Shown in pieces: positions 46,875 to 56,248 of a DNA stretch of 64,000 nucleotides. Made by a program: the position numbers and the translations under genes. The stretch is taken from the NCBI RefSeq assembly GCF_009754945.1, contig NZ_WPIN01000002.1:62001-126000 (forward strand). Reading direction: 5' to 3'. This DNA is from Spirosoma arboris (GTDB lineage: Bacteria; Bacteroidota; Bacteroidia; Cytophagales; Spirosomataceae). A model generated the notes under the pieces. It was not told the origin of the DNA and did not search any database. It saw only the letters and a program-made list of their open reading frames with translations. How positions within the stretch are numbered: position 1 is the stretch's first letter; each line of letters begins with the position of its first letter.

Positions 46875-47519
46875 CTACTTGCCCGTTTTTCGCCCTTTCA
46901 TTCTTTCGCTCTTTTGCTCTTTTAAATACCCCTCATTCAGCGGTCGAATAAAGGACAGAATGTCTTCTCGACCGACTGAAGTAATGGCCGATGTAACAAA
47001 AAAGTCTGGGGCTTCCTCCCAATCTTCGAGCAGTTTAGATCGGTAAGTTTCAAGCGTAGTTTGCAGTTTAGTCGGGCCAAGTTTCTCGGTTTTCGTGAAT
47101 ACAACCACAAACGGTAATCCCCGTTCCCCTAAATTACTCATGAAGTCAAGATCAAGTTTTTGGGGTTCAATCCGCGAATCGACCAACACAAAAATACAAA
47201 GTAAATTGGGGCGGGATGTCAGATACCCATCAATAAGAGCGGCAAATTTTTCGCGTTCGCTTTTACTTACCTGAGCGTAGCCATAACCCGGCAAATCGAC
47301 TAAGTACCATTCGTTATCAATAAGAAAGTGATTGATTAACTGCGTTTTGCCGGGTTTTCCCGAAATTTTAGCTAGGGATGAACGGCCCGTTAGCATATTA
47401 ATCAGCGATGATTTACCGACATTCGAGCGCCCGATAAAGGCATATTCAGGCCGATCGGGCTTGGGGCATTTGGCCGGGTCGGAGTTGCTGACAAAGAATT
47501 CGGCTTGTTTAACAGGCAT
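46875..47519 (-). CDS. engB: Ribosome biogenesis GTPase EngB/YsxC
   Basis: A 214-residue GTPase needed for assembly of the large ribosomal subunit. G-motifs: GRSNVGKS (G1, residues 30-37), a Thr switch (PGKTQLINHF), DLPGYGYA (G3), TKTEKLG (G4) and SAI (G5) near the C-terminus. The start MPVKQAEFFVS is preferred over an ATG nine codons upstream because it matches family N-termini. It is the first gene of the engB-DUF5606 unit. A possible -7 word (ACTTTGCA, minus strand) lies about 25 bp upstream of the start. Confidence 0.95.
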   Translation of the reverse strand: MPVKQAEFFVSNSDPAKCPKPDRPEYAFIGRSNVGKSSLINMLTGRSSLAKISGKPGKTQLINHFLIDNEWYLVDLPGYGYAQVSKSEREKFAALIDGYLTSRPNLLCIFVLVDSRIEPQKLDLDFMSNLGERGLPFVVVFTKTEKLGPTKLQTTLETYRSKLLEDWEEAPDFFVTSAITSVGREDILSFIRPLNEGYLKEQKSERMKGRKTGK

Positions 47520-47618
47520 AATAAACGGGAACAAAAACGGCTGCAAAGTTCGGAAAGATTACCGAGAATGGCACGTCATTTGCAATTTGTCCTGCTGCCC
47601 ACTAATTTGCTTCATAAA

Positions 47619-47650
47619 CAAGTGATTGCAGAAGAAACGAAAATCACTTG
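47619..47650. promoter_or_regulatory. Inverted repeat upstream of thioredoxin gene
   Basis: CAAGTGATT (47619-47627) and AATCACTTG (47642-47650) with a 14-base loop, between the divergent engB and thioredoxin genes; could be an operator. Confidence 0.4.
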
Positions 47651-47707
47651 CTGACGCGTTATACACTCAGAAAACCATTAAAAGACCACCGGTTTGCCGG
47701 TTTGACT

Positions 47708-48193
47708 ATGAAAAAAGTATTTTGGCTACTTGCAATCCTCTTTGTTGGCTTCAACGCCCAATCGACTCATGCCGCTCTTAATTCAACCCGGCCAAACCCC
47801 GCTGCCCCTAAAAAGCTCGCTCCTAAAAATGACGCAGAAGGCATTCAATTTACGGAAACCTCTTGGAGAGAGATTTTGAAAAAGGCCAAAGCCGAAAAAA
47901 AGGTAATCTTTCTGGACGCCTATGCTAGCTGGTGTGGTCCTTGTAAGAAGCTTCAGAAGGAAGTTTTCACAAAAAAAGCCGTTGGCGATTTCTATAACGG
48001 CAAATTCATCAACGTGAAAATGGACATGGAGAAGGGTGAAGGCCCAGCCCTGTCGCAAGTGTATCCGCTCGAAGCCTATCCAACCCTGTTGTTTATTGAC
48101 AGCAATGGCAAAGTGCTGAAGAAAGTATTAGGACTACAAACGCCCGAAGATCTGATTGCTATCGGCAAGAGTGTAAAACCGGCTGGTATTTAA
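47708..48193 (+). CDS. Exported thioredoxin-fold protein (CGPC)
   Basis: A 161-residue exported thioredoxin. Signal peptide ends near residue 22 (STHA-AL), a Pro/Lys linker follows, then the fold with WCGPCKK (Cys76 and Cys79) and the cis-proline region YPTLLFID. It resembles DUF255/thioredoxin-like periplasmic disulfide handlers that keep secreted proteins reduced or mature cytochromes. Start at 47708 rather than 47648 because only it begins a signal peptide. Alone on the plus strand; followed by a strong terminator and then the convergent polysaccharide cluster. Confidence 0.88.
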   Translation: MKKVFWLLAILFVGFNAQSTHAALNSTRPNPAAPKKLAPKNDAEGIQFTETSWREILKKAKAEKKVIFLDAYASWCGPCKKLQKEVFTKKAVGDFYNGKFINVKMDMEKGEGPALSQVYPLEAYPTLLFIDSNGKVLKKVLGLQTPEDLIAIGKSVKPAGI

Positions 48194-48223
48194 TAGAGTC
48201 AACGATTTTAAGTGAGTTCAGTG

Positions 48224-48255
48224 GGGTCGGTTTTGAGAAACCGACCCTTTTTTTT
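48224..48255 (+). terminator. Terminator after thioredoxin gene
   Basis: 10-bp stem GGGTCGGTTT (48224-48233) / AAACCGACCC (48238-48247), TGAG tetraloop, T8 tail. Confidence 0.93.
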
Positions 48256-48308
48256 ATGAGTTCCTCCACCAACTCTACCAGATCCTATTGAATTCGGCTT
48301 GTACTTGG

Positions 48309-49493
48309 TTACGCTTCCAGTATCCGTCGAATTTGTTGCGCCATGTCGGTATTAATCGTCTGTCGACTAAACCGCTGCTTAAAAGCTATTCTGGGTTGCG
48401 TATAATACGATGTTTCACGTAACTGTCGGGTTAAACTTGCTACGTCACTAGGGTCAAATAGGATGGAGTTAGGTAGGTACTCCCGCACAAATGATGCCGC
48501 ATAACCAGCTACCCCAGCCAGGATGGGCTTGTCTGTTGCTCCATACTCAAATAGCTTGGAAGGTAACACTCGCTTACAGGCATCGATATCATTTAGGTGC
48601 ACAAATAGATAATCAGCCTTTTGATATTCAGCGATTAACTCCTTCCGCTTGATAGGGCTACGTAAGTCAACGTTTGTACAGTTGTTACCCTTAAGGGCTG
48701 ATTCCAGTTTCTCTCTAGCCCCGCCATCCCCAATAACCAGGAAGCGATATGCCGAACCCAATTGTCGGGCCGCTTCTGGAATAATTGTATGTAATCCTTG
48801 TCCTTCGCCAATATTACCCGCGTAAAGTATGGTTTTAATCTGTCGATTCAGGTTTAGAAGGCTAGCTGGCATATCCAGGAAATCCACGTCAATACCATTC
48901 GTAAAATAGCTGTAGGTTGCTTGTTGAAATGACTCGAAATAAGATCGAAACCCTTCAGATACCAGATTGATGTGGCTGGCATAGCCAAATGTATATCGTT
49001 CAACTGCGCGTAATAATGGATTCAGTACGGCATGAACTAATGAGAACCTGATAACATCTGAAATGGCCTCCCGGAATAAATCACGAATGTCTAAAAACAG
49101 TGGAATAGTCTGTTTTCGAGCCAGTCGCGCCCCCAGAAAAGCGGTAAACAAACGCGATGAGGACGCTATAATCAAGTCATAGTTATGTCCTTTGGTGAGT
49201 TGAAAAACACGCCTATAATAAGCGAAAAATGAGCGTATTTGATCAAAAAAGCCACTTTTATGGTTCGGTATCTTAATTCGCTGGACCGAGATCGAGCAAC
49301 CTCCATTACGACACTCTTCGCGTTCAACAGCGGCTGGTTTATACGAGTTATAGCGATTCGGTTGCGTTGTAATAACATGAACAGAATCGTTGGCTGTCAA
49401 TTGCGAAGACAATTCATTGACCAGAGTCGTATTTCGGAAGGCGCCAGGACCTATGTCTGGCTCGAAATAAAACGTAAGATAAAGTATGTTCAT
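48309..49493 (-). CDS. Family-4 glycosyltransferase (WbuB-like)
   Basis: A 394-residue GT-B glycosyltransferase. The N-terminal half has the WbuB-type start NILYLTFYFEPDIGPGAFRN and the acceptor region; the C-terminal half has TILYAGNIGEGQGLHTIIPEA, the nucleotide-binding RFLVIGDGGAREKLE and PSKLFEYGATDKPIL, the retaining-GT4 donor motif. It probably adds N-acetylated hexosamine or a deoxysugar to the growing repeat unit. Last gene of the minus-strand polysaccharide cluster; its ATG overlaps the stop of the heparinase-like gene by four bases (ATGA), indicating coupled translation. Confidence 0.9.
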   Translation of the reverse strand: MNILYLTFYFEPDIGPGAFRNTTLVNELSSQLTANDSVHVITTQPNRYNSYKPAAVEREECRNGGCSISVQRIKIPNHKSGFFDQIRSFFAYYRRVFQLTKGHNYDLIIASSSRLFTAFLGARLARKQTIPLFLDIRDLFREAISDVIRFSLVHAVLNPLLRAVERYTFGYASHINLVSEGFRSYFESFQQATYSYFTNGIDVDFLDMPASLLNLNRQIKTILYAGNIGEGQGLHTIIPEAARQLGSAYRFLVIGDGGAREKLESALKGNNCTNVDLRSPIKRKELIAEYQKADYLFVHLNDIDACKRVLPSKLFEYGATDKPILAGVAGYAASFVREYLPNSILFDPSDVASLTRQLRETSYYTQPRIAFKQRFSRQTINTDMAQQIRRILEA

Positions 49494-51079
49494 TCCGAGA
49501 ATAGTAGGGTCGTTTCAAGACTAGTTGTGAATGCAACTTCAAGGCATTGCCCTGGACAAAGACGATTGAAACCTTCGGCCATAGCATAGCTTATGACGCA
49601 AAACCTTGGTTTAGTCTCTGAATGAAATGACATTATTACGGAATCCGCTCTAACGAAATCATCAACAAGTTGTACAGAAACAGTTGGGTGAAAATAAAAC
49701 CGAGCAACTCCCGATTTCATGGACGATGTTTTGGTATGCATCTGCAACAGCTGATCGGTTATAACTAGACGGCTAGGTTCAACCAGCCAGGTGCGCTCAT
49801 GTATGACACCCAATTGTCGATAACCGTCATGCAGAGCGGTCAGGCCGGTTTGGGTATCAGCCAATACCTTTACCCGTGCTCGACGGCCAACCCGGAAGTT
49901 AGCCCAGACTTCCGATGAATTGGTTTCACGTATGGTTACGGTATTATGTGCACTTGTACTCCGCTCCCATGATCGACGAGCGCCTGACTGATAGGTACAT
50001 ATGGAGTTATCCACAATCAGAGGTAAGTTATCCACATTTAGTACAAATGAAAACGTATCGGCATGGGCATGTCCAGGTTGATGGTCAGGGCCAACCGGTC
50101 CAACATCAACAAAAAGCTCATACAGGTTTTGTCGAAATAGGCGATAACCGCTGGCCGTTAACGGAACCTGGATTTGCGTCAGTTCAGGCAGTATAATTTT
50201 GGCCTTTTCTCGAAGTTGGGTAGTTGTTGGAGCAATTCCCCAGGCAGCATCGTTAACCATGGGCACATCGCCATTGTTGAAGGTGATGCTATTGAGCCAT
50301 CCGAGCATTTGAGTGGCTTTGTCGGTTAGGAACCGAATAAAGTGGGTATCGTTATGCCAGGTCTGACGCTGCAAAATCAGCAGGATATCCAGCAATCTGT
50401 CGAGGAGAATCTGGTGATACATCGGGCTGCGTTCATCATGCCCAGCATCGGCCAGAATTTGCTTCGTTAGTTCCTGACGAATAAGCCGGGTAGCCTTGTA
50501 GAACCAATGTTCCTGATGAAAATAGATGCCACCAGTAAGTAATGCAAAGCCGTTTTCGAGGAGGTGATTACCAGCTAAGTGATATTCTAAGCGGTGGTTG
50601 AGCAAGGTGATCTGAGCAAACAGATGCTGATTGATAGCCTCATTCTGAATCTGATGGCGACTCAGAAACTGGACCCAATTCATAATTCGTAACGAGGTTG
50701 GATAAGGCTCCAGACCATCCTGCAATGAATCTGTTTGGGTTATGAAATTATGGATAAACTCCAACCCAACCTCAACCTTCATATCTGGCTGATTAAGAAA
50801 GTCGAAGTAGTTGAGGTTGTATGTCCAGAGCTTACCATAATCGTCGTAGTTCCAATCAATTTCAGACGTAAACTGAACCGACTGATCTAGGAACGTAAAT
50901 ACACCATGTTGCCAAGAAATGGATTTATCGGCCGCAGGTACGGTTGTGAAATACCCTTGTGGAGTTGTTTTGGGCAACGATAATCTAGGCTGACGACGCA
51001 GTCGGTGGAGAAGTTGATAAACGATCTGTCGTAGCGTTAAATGCCGAACAGTTCGCCAGATCAGGCCAAGGTTATTCAT
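49490..51079 (-). CDS. Heparinase II/III-family polysaccharide lyase
   Basis: A 529-residue protein with a heparinase II/III-like catalytic barrel: about residues 80-330 helical (LWTYNLNYFDFL, GNHLLENGFALLTGGIYF), then a beta-sheet part with GHAHADTFSFVLNVD and SICTYQSGARRSWERS. Tyr, His and Arg in these segments match the lyase active-site pattern. No signal peptide is evident, which is common for cluster-encoded members. Such lyases next to glycosyltransferases are known in exopolysaccharide clusters and may trim or epimerise the nascent glycan containing uronic acid. Consistent with the UDP-sugar dehydrogenase in the same cluster. Overlaps neighbours at both ends by four bases. Confidence 0.86.
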   Translation of the reverse strand: MNNLGLIWRTVRHLTLRQIVYQLLHRLRRQPRLSLPKTTPQGYFTTVPAADKSISWQHGVFTFLDQSVQFTSEIDWNYDDYGKLWTYNLNYFDFLNQPDMKVEVGLEFIHNFITQTDSLQDGLEPYPTSLRIMNWVQFLSRHQIQNEAINQHLFAQITLLNHRLEYHLAGNHLLENGFALLTGGIYFHQEHWFYKATRLIRQELTKQILADAGHDERSPMYHQILLDRLLDILLILQRQTWHNDTHFIRFLTDKATQMLGWLNSITFNNGDVPMVNDAAWGIAPTTTQLREKAKIILPELTQIQVPLTASGYRLFRQNLYELFVDVGPVGPDHQPGHAHADTFSFVLNVDNLPLIVDNSICTYQSGARRSWERSTSAHNTVTIRETNSSEVWANFRVGRRARVKVLADTQTGLTALHDGYRQLGVIHERTWLVEPSRLVITDQLLQMHTKTSSMKSGVARFYFHPTVSVQLVDDFVRADSVIMSFHSETKPRFCVISYAMAEGFNRLCPGQCLEVAFTTSLETTLLFSE

Positions 51080-53229
51080 GGTGGCACCAACTCTGGACCT
51101 ACACCGATACCTGCTACATCGATCCAGCGATTTTCTCGCAGACTTTGCAAAGCTCCCAATGTGGTTTGCGTTGCATTAATAAGTTCATTAAATGGTATTA
51201 CTGAGGCCCCACCGGTTCGTACTTGTGCCAGCAACCGTTTTATCTGTTCCGCATGGCCTTTATCCTGACGACCAGATAAGTTCGAAAAGCGCTTAAACCC
51301 ATAACCGGTTAGTTGCCGAAAGTTGTCCAGAACCAATGTTCTGTCCAGTGAATAAACCTCAATTCGTTCTTTCGAGTACGCTTTGCTTCCATTGCTGAAA
51401 TAATTAACGACACCTGTAGAGCCATTTTCATAACGTAATAGCAGCGATGCTGAATCACTTGTTTCAGTTGGCGATTGGCCCATTGCGTTCATGCATACAC
51501 TATGCACCAGGCTTCCGGTCAGGTAGGTAATCAGATCGACAAAATGACTCACTTCACCAAGAATACGCCCGCCACCAACGGCTCGGTCATGCACCCATGA
51601 ATTCGCCGGAATAAAGCCCGCATTTATAGTGACGACTACGTTCATAGGAATTTCGGGTTTACCCAGCAACACATTCATTTTTTGGACAAAGGGCGAGAAT
51701 CGTCGGTTAAAACCAACCATTACCATTCGGTCTGATGCTCGTTGTGCATCAATAATCTGGGCGAGTTCATGGTCGTGTATCGCTAAAGGCTTTTCGACAA
51801 ACACATGCTTACCGGCTTGCAAGGCTTCGATCGTTAAACGGGAGTGATTATCGTGCCGCGTTGTAATGATGCAAAGATCAATGTCGGTATCAGCCAGAAT
51901 TTGCCGGTAGTCAGTTGTGCTTTGGGCAATGCCGTATTTCTTAGCCAGTAATGTTGCGTTCAGACCACCCGCACTGGCAATCGTTTTGAGCGTAGCACCT
52001 GCTGATTTTAAGGCTGGCAATAATATCGAGCCCGTAAAGTTGCCCGCGCCAATAATACCAACCGTACCTGTGCCCTGCTTGTACCGATAACTTTTTAGGT
52101 TTATCCGTGAGCTTAGGCTAATTTCTTCAGGATAGGTAAGCAATGAAGCAATTCGGTGGCTTGATTTTATATCGCCATAAATCCTGGCATAGTCAGCCAA
52201 TGGAACTCGCTCGGAGATAAGCGTCTTGACGTCCAGTTGCTCGCTTGCCAGAAAATGTAGTACTGTCTGGAAGTTTCGGTTTTCTGTCCAGCGGACATAC
52301 CCTATTGGATAATCATGCCCTTGCTGTTCATAAACGTTGTCGTACCGGCCGGGACCGTATGAACACGATACCTGAAATGTCAATTCTTTTTCATAAAACT
52401 CCGCCCGATTCAGGTTTAGACCAACCGACCCAATCAGCACAATTCGCCCTCGTTGGCGACTCATGCGGGCTGCTTGCGACATGAGTTCATCTGTTCGCGC
52501 CGAAGCGGTAATTATAACGCCATCTGCACCAATGGTATTGGTGAATGCCAAAACAGATTTGATCAGATCTGTTCCGGCTGCTGCGTTAAAAACTGTAATA
52601 CCCTGTTGCTCGGCTAATTGACATTTTGTCTCGTCTATATCGACTCCAATTACACGGCAACCATTCAGTCGAAGCAGTTGGGCGGTCAACAGACCAATCA
52701 GGCCCAAACCGATAACCACGATGGTTTCATTCAGTGTCGGATTTAGCAGTCGAATCCCCTGCAATCCAATAGACCCTATAACCGTAAAAACAGCTTCGTC
52801 ATCGCTAACATTAATCGGAATTGGAGCGACTAAATTACGAGATACACAAACCACTTCTGCGTGAGAACCATTCGAAACAACCCGGTCATTAATACGCAAA
52901 TCTGTAACGCCTTCACCCAAGGCTAACACCGTACCTACATTGCAATAACCCAGCGGCAACGGCTGATCAAGTTTTCGAAGTACAGCCTCTAGCGTCGGTC
53001 GTAACCCATCCGACTGAACTTTCTCAATCACCTGCTTCACCCGGTCAGGCTGTTGACGAGCTTTGTTAATCAAGTTAGCTTTCCCAAACTCGACCAGCAT
53101 CCGCTCTGTACCTAGCGACACTAAAGAGCGTCGGGTTTGAATCAATACCTGGCCCCTGCCTACCTGAGGAATGGGTACATTTTCGAGCACCGTTTCACCG
53201 GTTTTCAAGTTTTGGATAAGTTGCTTCAT
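51076..53229 (-). CDS. Bi-domain oxidoreductase: alcohol dehydrogenase fused to Gfo/Idh/MocA
   Basis: A 717-residue fusion. Residues about 1-350 are a medium-chain zinc-type alcohol dehydrogenase (KTGETVLENVPIPQVGRGQVL, NAD-binding VVIGLGLIGLLTAQLL, GADGVIITASA). Residues about 375-717 are a Gfo/Idh/MocA dehydrogenase (GTVGIIGAGNFTGSILLPALK, then HVFVEKPLAI with the catalytic Lys, GGRILGEVSHFVDLI). The start at 53229 is supported because the 38 upstream residues in the same frame do not resemble the family. These fusions recur next to UDP-GlcNAc 2-epimerase and heparinase genes in exopolysaccharide clusters. The substrate is probably a nucleotide or lipid-linked sugar; the reaction is unknown. 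Confidence 0.9.
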   Translation of the reverse strand: MKQLIQNLKTGETVLENVPIPQVGRGQVLIQTRRSLVSLGTERMLVEFGKANLINKARQQPDRVKQVIEKVQSDGLRPTLEAVLRKLDQPLPLGYCNVGTVLALGEGVTDLRINDRVVSNGSHAEVVCVSRNLVAPIPINVSDDEAVFTVIGSIGLQGIRLLNPTLNETIVVIGLGLIGLLTAQLLRLNGCRVIGVDIDETKCQLAEQQGITVFNAAAGTDLIKSVLAFTNTIGADGVIITASARTDELMSQAARMSRQRGRIVLIGSVGLNLNRAEFYEKELTFQVSCSYGPGRYDNVYEQQGHDYPIGYVRWTENRNFQTVLHFLASEQLDVKTLISERVPLADYARIYGDIKSSHRIASLLTYPEEISLSSRINLKSYRYKQGTGTVGIIGAGNFTGSILLPALKSAGATLKTIASAGGLNATLLAKKYGIAQSTTDYRQILADTDIDLCIITTRHDNHSRLTIEALQAGKHVFVEKPLAIHDHELAQIIDAQRASDRMVMVGFNRRFSPFVQKMNVLLGKPEIPMNVVVTINAGFIPANSWVHDRAVGGGRILGEVSHFVDLITYLTGSLVHSVCMNAMGQSPTETSDSASLLLRYENGSTGVVNYFSNGSKAYSKERIEVYSLDRTLVLDNFRQLTGYGFKRFSNLSGRQDKGHAEQIKRLLAQVRTGGASVIPFNELINATQTTLGALQSLRENRWIDVAGIGVGPELVPP

Positions 53230-53249
53230 AGGTTTTTCAAACGCAGAGA

Positions 53250-54383
53250 CTAACGAGATAAAAAAGAGTGTCGCAGAGATTCCTCCACATCCTCTGCATT
53301 TAGAAACACTTTTGCAATTCGCCCGGCGGCTTGCCCGTCCCACAAGGGTGGTATACAGCTAGTTTTTACACGGCCACGCAGAATGTCAACTACTTTACAT
53401 CTTGCTGTTTCCGGATTTAAATCGGGGATGAGTTGGTTCGTCCCGAGGTCAATTGTAACAGGTCGCTCAGTCGATTCACGAAACGTCAGGCACGGGACTT
53501 GCAAGTAGGTTGTTTCTTCCTGTACACCACCCGAATCTGTAATTACGATGGCGGCATGTTCCATCAAGTTCATGAATTCCAGGTAGCCCTGAGGCTCCAG
53601 AAGTCGGACGTTTGGTATAGCATCAAGCAGTGTATTCAGGCCAAATTTGAGCAGATTGGCGCGAGTACGAGGATGTATTGGGAATAGCACAAGCCTAAGA
53701 CTGGCTATATTTTCCACGAGACTCAAAAGCTTTCTCAGCCTTGCTTCAGTATCGACATTGGCGGGGCGATGCATGGTGATCATCACGTACTGGCCTGGCA
53801 GTAAACCCAATGTGCCAACGGTATTCAACTTACTCGCTTCTGGCTTGTACTGCACTAGCGAGTCAATCATCACGTTACCAACGAAATGAATTTTTTCGCT
53901 AGAAATTCCTTCACGCTGGAGATTGTCTAACCCAGCCTGCTCAGTCACAAATAAGAGGTTCGATAAAGAATCTGTCAAAATTCGGTTACGTTCTTCTGGC
54001 ATCTGGCTATCACCCGAACGCAATCCTGCTTCAACGTGGGCCACCCGAATTCCCATTTGGGCGGCAGTAAGCGCACAGGCAAGCGTACTCGTCACATCGC
54101 CAACGACCAGTACCCAATCAGGTCGATCCACGTTTAGAACGCGCTCAAATTTGTGCAGAATGTCTGCCGTCTGTTGGGTAGTTGTGCCAGGGTTTACGTT
54201 GAGATAATGATCGGGTTGAGGCAACCTGAGTTGATTGAAAAATACATCGCTCATTCCAGTGTCGTAATGCTGGCCGGTGTGGACAATTTTCGACTCGATA
54301 GTAGAATACGCTAGAAAGGCCTGATGTAATGGAGCTAATTTGATAAAATTGGGCCGGGCACCGACAACACTAAGAATTTTCAT
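53250..54383 (-). CDS. wecB: UDP-N-acetylglucosamine 2-epimerase (non-hydrolysing)
   Basis: A 377-residue enzyme converting UDP-GlcNAc to UDP-ManNAc. Motifs: VGARPNFIKLAPL at the N-terminus, HTGQHYD near residue 36, HVEAGLRSGD near 119, PEERNR and TDSGGVQEE near 285-293, all matching WecB/MnaA. The product is commonly oxidised by a UDP-ManNAc dehydrogenase, and a nucleotide-sugar dehydrogenase lies at 59660-60952 in the same cluster, so UDP-ManNAcA is a likely building block of the polysaccharide (inference). Ends 20 bp before the bi-domain oxidoreductase. Confidence 0.94.
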   Translation of the reverse strand: MKILSVVGARPNFIKLAPLHQAFLAYSTIESKIVHTGQHYDTGMSDVFFNQLRLPQPDHYLNVNPGTTTQQTADILHKFERVLNVDRPDWVLVVGDVTSTLACALTAAQMGIRVAHVEAGLRSGDSQMPEERNRILTDSLSNLLFVTEQAGLDNLQREGISSEKIHFVGNVMIDSLVQYKPEASKLNTVGTLGLLPGQYVMITMHRPANVDTEARLRKLLSLVENIASLRLVLFPIHPRTRANLLKFGLNTLLDAIPNVRLLEPQGYLEFMNLMEHAAIVITDSGGVQEETTYLQVPCLTFRESTERPVTIDLGTNQLIPDLNPETARCKVVDILRGRVKTSCIPPLWDGQAAGRIAKVFLNAEDVEESLRHSFLSR

Positions 54384-54389
54384 TCGATA

Positions 54390-55082
54390 CTATACATCTC
54401 TTTTTTGATAGACGCCAACCAGTAAATTATTGACGTATTCTTCGGCTAAGAATGGCTTTAGCACGCTCGATATGGGATCGTTGTTTGAGAAATAAACGGT
54501 TTCCAGAGGATCGAACCCCAGCTTAGTCAACTGCTGATCGAACATTACTTTGGTAGACATGTGGCGAATATGAGCGAAATATCTAGGGCGTTTCATTAGC
54601 CCGAATGCGACTCGCTCAATCACACGAAAGACGCTCATCTGATTAGGTATAGAGACAATCAACAAACCATTTAGCCTCAGAAGCGATCGGGCCTGTTCAA
54701 GCATTCTGGTCATGTCGTCTACATACTCGAGAACACTCGACATCAGTACAATGTCCTGCGGGGTGTAGTACGCCAGATTGGTCAGTGGCAACGACTGCAC
54801 GATGTATTGCACATTCGCTGATGTGCTATTTTGCTGGCAGAGGGCAATCATTGCCACTGAGCCGTCAATACCCGTTACGATACATCCTTTATCGGCGAGA
54901 TAATTACTGAAAATGCCGGGTCCACAGCCAAGATCGATAACATGATCCGTCAATTTTAGGTAGCGATCGAATAACCCTGTCCAGACTCGAAATCGCTCCT
55001 GAAATGCCTTCGATGATTCGTATTTGCGACTAAATTCGGCGGCAATGGTGGTATGGAAATCAATAGCGTTCTTATCGGTCAT
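54390..55082 (-). CDS. Class I SAM-dependent methyltransferase
   Basis: A 230-residue methyltransferase with the SAM motif VIDLGCGPGIFSNYLA (about residues 48-63), acidic motif II around GIDGSVAMI, and the post-I IVLMSSVLEYVDDM. It has the length of glycan- or lipid-modifying methyltransferases. Within the cluster it may methylate a sugar or cap the chain end. Gaps to the neighbours are 6 and 2 bp, supporting a single transcript. Confidence 0.88.
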   Translation of the reverse strand: MTDKNAIDFHTTIAAEFSRKYESSKAFQERFRVWTGLFDRYLKLTDHVIDLGCGPGIFSNYLADKGCIVTGIDGSVAMIALCQQNSTSANVQYIVQSLPLTNLAYYTPQDIVLMSSVLEYVDDMTRMLEQARSLLRLNGLLIVSIPNQMSVFRVIERVAFGLMKRPRYFAHIRHMSTKVMFDQQLTKLGFDPLETVYFSNNDPISSVLKPFLAEEYVNNLLVGVYQKRDV

Positions 55083-55084
55083 AA

Positions 55085-56248
55085 TCAGTCGATTAAAGCC
55101 TTTGGTTTTCGTCCTAACTTATGGAGTATCTGCTCATAAAATTGGTCCCATTCACCGTTGTTCCCAGCTATCGAAAACCGTTGGCGAGCCAGTTCAACTG
55201 CTCGTTCACGATAGCCGACATACTCGTTTATTGGCATTGTCAGGTATCTGTCAATGGCTTCCTGAAGTTTGACAGGTTCGTTCGAGACCCAGCTACCGAC
55301 TCGTTCCGTTTCAAGTAGTTGCCAGGGCGTATTTGTCGAAGCAACGACCGGCGTGCCTTGCGCCAGTGATTCAATGACAACGTTTCCGAAGCTCTCCGAG
55401 TGAGATGGTAAAATTGTCAATCGGGCATTGGCATATAGATGTTCTTTCGCTTCATCCTGCACGTGGCCGATAAATGACACCTTCGCCGAAAGGCCCAGCT
55501 TCTGCACTAATTCAATCAGTGTTCGCGCATACGCTTTATCGTTTTCTGGCCCTGCAAGCTTTAGTACGTAATTGCTTTCAATAAATACATTCGACGCACT
55601 CAAAGCCATAAGCAAGTGATCAATAGCCTTGATCGGGTGCAGTCGACCTATAAACAGCAGGTAGGGTTGACTTGCCTGATCAATAGGTGTTGGTAGTACG
55701 AGAGCAGGTAATTCCATTCGGTTCAAAATTTCACCTACCACAACAGTTGCCCCAAAATGCTGACGAATATGCATCGTCTCTGTGGCACTGGTTGCATGAA
55801 ACTGAACCGTCGGATCGCAGCGCTTAATGATCCCTAATATCAATCGTTTGAGATGCGGCCGAAACTGTAAAGCGATTGGACTCAATTCACCATGTGGCGA
55901 CCAAACAACGGGTTTGCCCACCAGCCGACTCATTAGTACCCAGATCATTGATGCCGGATAAAACAAGCTATTTATGTGAACGATATCCGCTTTTTGAATA
56001 GCCAGCCAACCTTGCCATATGTGATTGAGAGGTAAGTAGAAATGAGGATTTCGGGTATAAATTACCTGACCACAAGCCAGTGTTAGCCATCGGTTTAACG
56101 GAACAGATGACGGTAAATTCTGAGAAGTCGCTATTACGGTTACGTCGTGACCAGCACACTTCAATGCTTTCGCCTGCCAATAAATCGTATTACTAGGTCC
56201 GCCCATCTGCGCTGGATAGAAGCAATCTGCCGATAAAAGGATCTTCAT
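55085..56248 (-). CDS. Family-4 glycosyltransferase
   Basis: A 387-residue GT-B glycosyltransferase. Start MKILLSADCFYPAQMGGPSNTIY is typical for the family, then YLLFIGRLHPIKAIDHLL, LAGPENDKAYART, LPSHSESFGNVVIESLAQGTPVV with the two acidic donor-binding residues of GT4. The sugar it transfers is not readable. It overlaps the next upstream gene by four bases. Confidence 0.9.
   Translation of the reverse strand: MKILLSADCFYPAQMGGPSNTIYWQAKALKCAGHDVTVIATSQNLPSSVPLNRWLTLACGQVIYTRNPHFYLPLNHIWQGWLAIQKADIVHINSLFYPASMIWVLMSRLVGKPVVWSPHGELSPIALQFRPHLKRLILGIIKRCDPTVQFHATSATETMHIRQHFGATVVVGEILNRMELPALVLPTPIDQASQPYLLFIGRLHPIKAIDHLLMALSASNVFIESNYVLKLAGPENDKAYARTLIELVQKLGLSAKVSFIGHVQDEAKEHLYANARLTILPSHSESFGNVVIESLAQGTPVVASTNTPWQLLETERVGSWVSNEPVKLQEAIDRYLTMPINEYVGYRERAVELARQRFSIAGNNGEWDQFYEQILHKLGRKPKALID

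Noticed and set aside
53230..53343. N-terminal extension of the bi-domain oxidoreductase
   Set aside because: The 38 residues are Cys/Arg-rich, unrelated to the family, and overlap the end of wecB.
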